The notes beneath the pieces were generated by a model. It did not search any database. It was not told the DNA's origin and saw only the letters and a program-made list of their open reading frames with translations. This document shows positions 59,732 through 64,000 of a DNA stretch of 64,000 bases, piece by piece. The DNA comes from Bdellovibrio bacteriovorus HD100 (GTDB taxonomy: Bacteria > Bdellovibrionota > Bdellovibrionia > Bdellovibrionales > Bdellovibrionaceae): positions 2,418,001-2,482,000 of the forward strand of contig NC_005363.1 of the NCBI RefSeq assembly GCF_000196175.1, written 5' to 3'. The position numbers were made by a program, and so were the translations under genes. The first letter of the stretch is position 1, and each line of letters starts with the position of its first letter.

Positions 59732-62700
59732 ACTGATTCAATCCCAGTCTTTGTTCGACGAGCTTCAGACGATTTTGCAGCATTTCATTCTCTCTCTGAA
59801 GCTCTGCGACTTTATCCTGCAGTTCCCTGATCTGAACCAGGTTCATCTCACATTTCATATTGACCGCTTTCGCAGCCTCAATTAGTGGCGGGACCAGCTT
59901 GCTATAAGCAACGGCTTTAAATCCCTTGTCGTCCGTGCGAACCGCCTCCGGAAACACTTTCTCAACTTCCTGAGCGATGACGCCTATATCGTGGCGCTGT
60001 TCAAAGTTCCAATCAGGATACTCCTCACTGCGCCAGTCAAAGTAAACACCGTTCAAACGCAGGATCTTTTCCAGCGCCCCCTCTATCACGGTAATGTTTT
60101 TCTTAAGTCTTTGATCCGAAGTGTTCACATACGCCGCAGTCCCGGCAACAGTCCCGTTGACATGCATCTTATAGGAAGGACTTGTCTGGCCCACACCGAC
60201 ATTTCCTGAGCTTGCGACGACCATTTGCTCTGCTCCGGCCACAAGCACCCGGAATCTGTTGTTATAGTTATCCAGCACCACATCTGATGTCGCCCCCGCA
60301 CTTCCTGCAGCTTGAAGATAAATCTCTCCGCCCTCCGCTGTCGCCGCTTGCGGATAAACTTCCAGACGATTCTGAATACCACCGACCAGCAACATGTTTT
60401 TCAGAGGATCAGTGCCACCAATTGTAAGACCTTTGGTATTTTTGAACATCACACCGTCAGGCCCAACAGCTACATGCGAAGCTGAAGTATGTGTGGCCTG
60501 CCAATCACTTCCGTTCCAATAGGACCCTGACGAAATAATCAGGTTGGCCCCGTAAGCTGAATATCCAAGGGATGCAAAAGAATTGGCATCATAGCCATCC
60601 CCGATTCGCAGATGTCCCCCAGCTCCGAATGCTCTTTTGATTTCCAAATCCGCTGCGGGAGTCGTCGTGCCAATCCCCACATTCCCGTTCAATACAGTCC
60701 GCCCCGTTCCACTGGGAGTTAACGTGATATTCTGATTCGTTCCACCGGCAGCAAAGGTCAGTGCACCAGAACCAGTAATAGATCCCGTGGTTGAACCAGT
60801 TCCACCCCGGGCAATCGGCAAAGTTCCCGTCGTCAATTTGGACGTGTCCAAAGCCGGAATATCCGCCGCAGCAAGCGCCGCGCCGGCGGTCACCCGTCCT
60901 TTGGTATCAACGGTGACTTTGGGATACGTCCCAGCGGTGACTCCTGTCGCAGTCAGAGTTGGATTCGGATAAGTGCCAGTCAGATCTCCGCCTGCGGCTC
61001 CACCAGGGCTCACTCCGGAAATCGTGACGTTGGAAGCCGCCGTCAATCGGCCTTGAGCATCCACCGTATATGTCGGCACCTGCGTTGCGGAACCATACGA
61101 GCCCGCCGTCACTGCGGTGTTCGCCAACGAAATGGTCCCTGTCGTGGTAATCGGTCCGCCAGTTAAGCCCGTGCCTGTCGCCACGCTGGTGACGGAAGTC
61201 GGATTCGACCCTGCAGTCACTCGACCTTTAGTATCCACAGTAACAGACTTATAAGTCCCTGCAGCAACTCCCGAGTCCGCCAGTGTCAGTGCCGTAGTTC
61301 CTGCCACTGAAGTCGCGTCTCCGGAAAACGCCGGCATTCTTGCCGCCGCAAAGGTGCCGGTCGTAATTTTTGAAGTATCCAGTGCTGGAATATCCGCCGC
61401 AACAAGTGCCGCGCCGGCCGTCACCCGTCCTTTGGCGTCCACGGTGACTTTGGGATACGTCCCAGCGGTGACTCCTGTCGCAGTCAGAGTTGGATTCGGA
61501 TAAGTGCCAGTCAGATCTCCGCCTGCGGCTCCACCAGGGCTCACTCCGGAAATCGTGACGTTGGAAGCCGCCGTCAATCGGCCTTGAGCATCCACCGTAT
61601 ATGTCGGCACCTGCGTTGCGGAACCATACGAGCCCGCCGTCACTGCGGTGTTCGCCAACGAGATGGTCCCCGTGGTGGAAATCGGTCCACCCGTTAAACC
61701 CGTGCCTGTGGCCACGCTGGTGACTGTGCCCCCGGCGCCTGCCGCTGAGGCAATCAGATCCCACACGCTTCCCGTGTCACGATAGATTCGTTTGGTATCA
61801 CTGGCCACGTACAAACGACCGGCAGTTCCAACCGCGGGTTTGCTTGCATCCAAACCTGTTTGCAAACTGGGCGTTCCTGCGACATTGGTCACGGCATTGG
61901 TGATACCATAGCCCGCCAATGTGGTGGGCAGATCCGAAGTGATCTTCGTCCAACTCAGTGCCGGAATATCCGCAGCAGTGAGTGAACTCTGCCCTGCGGT
62001 CACGCGCCCTTGGGCATCTGTTGTCACTTTAAAATAGGATCCACTGGTTCCGACACTGGCCAAAGACAAAGTTGGTGTGGTGCTGCCATTGCTGACCACA
62101 ATCTGCCCCGCAGTGCCCGACACAGTTGTTACACCCACGTTGATTGTCTGACATTGAAAATTAGCGGACACGGAATTCCAATAAGCCGCCTGATTCGCAC
62201 CACAACTGGCAGAGCTGACCGCCGCATTAAATGCGGACTGAGTCAGATACGTACTCAGTGTCGCTGACAGCCCATTAACATCACTGGTATTGATCCCGGC
62301 CGGAGCCCACTGAGCACCATTGTACTTGAAGTAATTTCCAGAGGCCGGCACCGAGTTCGCAACGGCAACTCCCTGCAAAGCCACCACAGAGGGCGCCGGA
62401 TAGGTTCCTGAAAGATCTCCCCCGGCCGCTCCTTTCGGAGTGCGCGCATCCGTGAGCCTTGCATCGTCACCGGCCGCAACGGTCCCACTGACCGTCCCCA
62501 CCTTCAGCGTCAGAAGTGGCGTTGAAGTTCCGTTGGCCACCGTCAAATAAGAGTTGGCGGAGGACACCTGGGTCACAGTACCGCCACTGGCACCACTGAC
62601 ACCTTCACAAACAAGATCACTTCCATTCCAGGACAGGAAAGAACCCGAACCACACACCGGCAAAACATTTTTCAATAAAAAATCAGAAGCTGAATAGGCC

Positions 62701-63179
62701 CCCAGTTTCGCTGCGGAAGACGCATAGGCGGCATAGGGAACTGTGCGAATCACTGAATCAGGCGTGATTGTTTTCCATCCGGTCCCGTCGTGAAATTTCA
62801 CCCGCAAACGACGCCCGTCATTGAAGGCTGGCGAATAGAGGCTGCCTCCATCACAAACAAAAGGAGTCGCATTATTAAAGGTATCGAGCAAATTAAATCC
62901 TGCATCCGCCGGATATTGTCGGGCTCCCGAACCGATCGCCACATCGAAAACTCCTCCGGAGTTCACCATGTTGATGCCATTAACTTGCTCACGGTAAATC
63001 ACACAAAGTCCGTCAGGATTTGTGATTTCAAAACTAAAACTGACATTTTCATATTCAAGAGGATAACCGTTATTCTTAAGCACCCGCCCCTGATAGGTCA
63101 GAAACTGCGGCGCCGCTGACAAGGTCAACGGTCCAAAAAAGAGACACGCAATCAAGTACGTTCCGAAGTGTCGCATCAT
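59730..63179 (-). CDS. Giant fibre-like surface protein 2 with C-terminal S74 chaperone
   Basis: About 1149 residues from the ATG at 63179; the adjacent ATG at 63176 is equally possible. Signal peptide [16 protein letters not shown]. The N-terminal domain [16 protein letters not shown] is shared with the 40757 protein. The middle is repeat-rich ([40 protein letters not shown]). The end has [15 protein letters not shown], an S74 self-cleavage site, then a coiled coil with [13 protein letters not shown]. The DNA holds a 220-bp perfect direct repeat. It probably forms a trimeric surface fibre. Confidence 0.85.
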   Translation of the reverse strand: MMRHFGTYLIACLFFGPLTLSAAPQFLTYQGRVLKNNGYPLEYENVSFSFEITNPDGLCVIYREQVNGINMVNSGGVFDVAIGSGARQYPADAGFNLLDTFNNATPFVCDGGSLYSPAFNDGRRLRVKFHDGTGWKTITPDSVIRTVPYAAYASSAAKLGAYSASDFLLKNVLPVCGSGSFLSWNGSDLVCEGVSGASGGTVTQVSSANSYLTVANGTSTPLLTLKVGTVSGTVAAGDDARLTDARTPKGAAGGDLSGTYPAPSVVALQGVAVANSVPASGNYFKYNGAQWAPAGINTSDVNGLSATLSTYLTQSAFNAAVSSASCGANQAAYWNSVSANFQCQTINVGVTTVSGTAGQIVVSNGSTTPTLSLASVGTSGSYFKVTTDAQGRVTAGQSSLTAADIPALSWTKITSDLPTTLAGYGITNAVTNVAGTPSLQTGLDASKPAVGTAGRLYVASDTKRIYRDTGSVWDLIASAAGAGGTVTSVATGTGLTGGPISTTGTISLANTAVTAGSYGSATQVPTYTVDAQGRLTAASNVTISGVSPGGAAGGDLTGTYPNPTLTATGVTAGTYPKVTVDAKGRVTAGAALVAADIPALDTSKITTGTFAAARMPAFSGDATSVAGTTALTLADSGVAAGTYKSVTVDTKGRVTAGSNPTSVTSVATGTGLTGGPITTTGTISLANTAVTAGSYGSATQVPTYTVDAQGRLTAASNVTISGVSPGGAAGGDLTGTYPNPTLTATGVTAGTYPKVTVDTKGRVTAGAALAAADIPALDTSKLTTGTLPIARGGTGSTTGSITGSGALTFAAGGTNQNITLTPSGTGRTVLNGNVGIGTTTPAADLEIKRAFGAGGHLRIGDGYDANSFASLGYSAYGANLIISSGSYWNGSDWQATHTSASHVAVGPDGVMFKNTKGLTIGGTDPLKNMLLVGGIQNRLEVYPQAATAEGGEIYLQAAGSAGATSDVVLDNYNNRFRVLVAGAEQMVVASSGNVGVGQTSPSYKMHVNGTVAGTAAYVNTSDQRLKKNITVIEGALEKILRLNGVYFDWRSEEYPDWNFEQRHDIGVIAQEVEKVFPEAVRTDDKGFKAVAYSKLVPPLIEAAKAVNMKCEMNLVQIRELQDKVAELQRENEMLQNRLKLVEQRLGLNQ
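60911..61130. repeat. 220-bp perfect direct repeat, copy A
   Basis: Identical over its full length to 61442-61661 (offset 531 bp, a multiple of 3). It lies inside the second fibre gene and encodes the [19 protein letters not shown] and [20 protein letters not shown] units. Confidence 0.9.
61442..61661. repeat. 220-bp perfect direct repeat, copy B
   Basis: Second copy of 60911-61130. Flanking sequence is similar but diverged. Recombination between the copies would delete or add 177 codons in frame. Confidence 0.9.
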
Positions 63180-63484
63180 AGTGCTAATTCTTTCGGCAGC
63201 CTCATCACATGCCAAAAGGGTCAAAACATGAAATCAATGTCACATTCAATTGTCTGAAGCTCCATCCGCTGGTTAATTGCTGCTCGGGCGAAAAAGCGAT
63301 CCTTACTCAAATACACGCACTTCCCTTACTTAGGAACCTAGCTACTCATTGCTATTTTTTACGGGTTGATCCCTGGGCGAAAAAAATATTCGGAAGCACC
63401 ATGATGCTCATCATGAAAGAAAGAATACAGCTTTGACCAACTCAAAAAACAAGAGCGAAATCCCCCCTATGAAAGAGGTGTTCT
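63180..63484. other. 305-bp divergent intergenic region
   Basis: It lies between fibre gene 2 and the pseudoazurin gene. It contains the palindrome CATGATG-CT-CATCATG (63400-63415) about 70 bp upstream of pseudoazurin. I see no riboswitch, small gene or terminator. Confidence 0.45.
63400..63415. promoter_or_regulatory. Palindrome CATGATG-CT-CATCATG
   Basis: 7-bp perfect arms with a 2-nt centre. It is placed as an operator would be, upstream of the pseudoazurin gene. Confidence 0.4.
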
Positions 63485-63928
63485 ATGAAAAGAAATCTAA
63501 AACTTATTGCGACTGTTATCCTGCTTAATGGCGCCCTGGCGGCCAATGCCGCCACTCACGAAATCAAAATGCTCAACAACGGCAAAGAAGGCATCATGGT
63601 CTTCGAACCGGCTTACCTGAAGGCCGCCAAAGGCGACACCATCAAGTTCGTCCCCACCGACCCTGCCCATGACGTGTCTTCTGTGGTGATCCCAAAAAGC
63701 GCCAAAGCCTTCAGCGCCCCATCAAACAAACCCCTGACAATCAAAGTCAGCGAAGAGGGTGTCTATGTCTACGAATGCAAAGCCCACCTGCCCATGGCCA
63801 TGGTCGGCGTCATCCAAGTAGGCAACCCAACCAACCTCAAAGAGGCGCAAGACAAAGCCAAAGAACTGGCCAAAACCTTCGCCATGAACAAAGACCGCCT
63901 GGACAAATATTTAACGCAAGTAAAGTAA
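63485..63928 (+). CDS. Pseudoazurin-like blue copper protein
   Basis: 147 residues with a signal peptide (about 1-22, ILLNGALAANA). The cupredoxin domain begins HEIKMLNNGKEGIMVFEPAYL. The copper ligands are His62 (DPAHDVSS), Cys98, His101 and Met106 (CKAHLPMAM), matching the C-x2-H-x4-M spacing of pseudoazurin. It shuttles electrons in the periplasm, classically to nitrite reductase or peroxidases; the partner here is unknown. About 35 extra charged helical residues follow the domain. An SD (AAAGAGGTGT) precedes the ATG. Confidence 0.9.
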   Translation: MKRNLKLIATVILLNGALAANAATHEIKMLNNGKEGIMVFEPAYLKAAKGDTIKFVPTDPAHDVSSVVIPKSAKAFSAPSNKPLTIKVSEEGVYVYECKAHLPMAMVGVIQVGNPTNLKEAQDKAKELAKTFAMNKDRLDKYLTQVK

Positions 63929-63976
63929 TCAACTGTCCGCCCCACGGACATTTGACACAAAGCTAAGTAAAAAATC

Positions 63977-63990
63977 ACCAGGCACCTTTT
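63977..63990. repeat. Short repeat ACCAGGCACCTTTT, copy 2
   Basis: Exact copy of 12026-12039, about 50 bp after the pseudoazurin stop and close to the window edge. Confidence 0.45.
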
Positions 63991-64000
63991 TGGGGGCGTC

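Noticed and set aside
60800-61730. CRISPR-like array suggested by repeated blocks in the fibre gene
   Set aside because: The repeats are long, in frame, protein-coding and only two copies are identical; there are no short regular spacers.
40757-63179. Prophage carrying tail-fibre genes
   Set aside because: There is no capsid, terminase, portal, integrase or lysis gene nearby; the fibre genes have signal peptides and sit among ordinary chromosomal genes.
63180-63484. c-di-GMP (GEMM) riboswitch in the long divergent gap
   Set aside because: I could not find the conserved GEMM core sequences.

Overview
The window looks like a chromosomal segment of a predatory Bdellovibrio (B. bacteriovorus-like, Bdellovibrionota). 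This is an inference from gene content: many exported and surface proteins, two TIGR02147-type regulators, PilZ proteins, abundant exported hydrolases, and moderate GC with short gaps and strong intrinsic terminators. I see no tRNA, rRNA, CRISPR array, insertion sequence or prophage.

Layout. 1-155: 3' end of citrate synthase. 206-3031: exported helical protein, PhoD-like lipoprotein, alpha/beta hydrolase, truncated haemoglobin. 3131-6606: peroxide-defence locus with OxyR divergent from ahpC and ahpF; a 102-nt foldable element lies between ahpC and ahpF. 6718-12760: S9 peptidase lipoprotein, glyoxalase-like protein, PepN, a GC-rich structured spacer, and folE. 12832-15912: membrane PilZ protein, a predicted haem-bearing beta-barrel, a second beta-barrel, YceI.

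15965-22304 is a minus-strand cluster of five exported proteins. Three carry CxxCH haem motifs, one is a Tat-exported DUF1501-like protein, and three share an odd FQNC lipobox. 22694-29312: outer-membrane barrel, BNR-repeat protein, trypsin-like lipoprotein and three uncharacterised secreted proteins. 29370-31539: Tat-exported amine oxidase and a 2OG-Fe(II) dioxygenase. 31536-36603: a two-subunit ABCC-like exporter and MgtE. 36661-38547: a subtilase joined through a membrane helix to a PilZ domain. 38718-40735: DUF502 protein and a conserved protein of unknown function.

40757-63179 is rich in surface genes. Two giant fibre-like proteins end in self-cleaving S74 chaperone domains (1653 and about 1149 residues). 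Two TIGR02147-regulator/secreted-protein pairs lie between them, each preceded by GCTCCC/GGGAGC dyads. The block also holds an M17 aminopeptidase, an endonuclease/phosphatase-family protein, ApaG, a PEGA-like protein, a GNAT, a small HTH protein with a 37-bp dyad, a long LVIVD-repeat lipoprotein and a pilin-like protein. A pseudoazurin closes the window.

The most notable unexplained signals are the dispersed GTCTCA-N3-TGAGAC dyads, the TIGR02147/secreted-protein pairs with their dyads, the FQNC haem/DUF1501 cluster, the protease-PilZ fusion, and a 220-bp perfect repeat inside a fibre gene.
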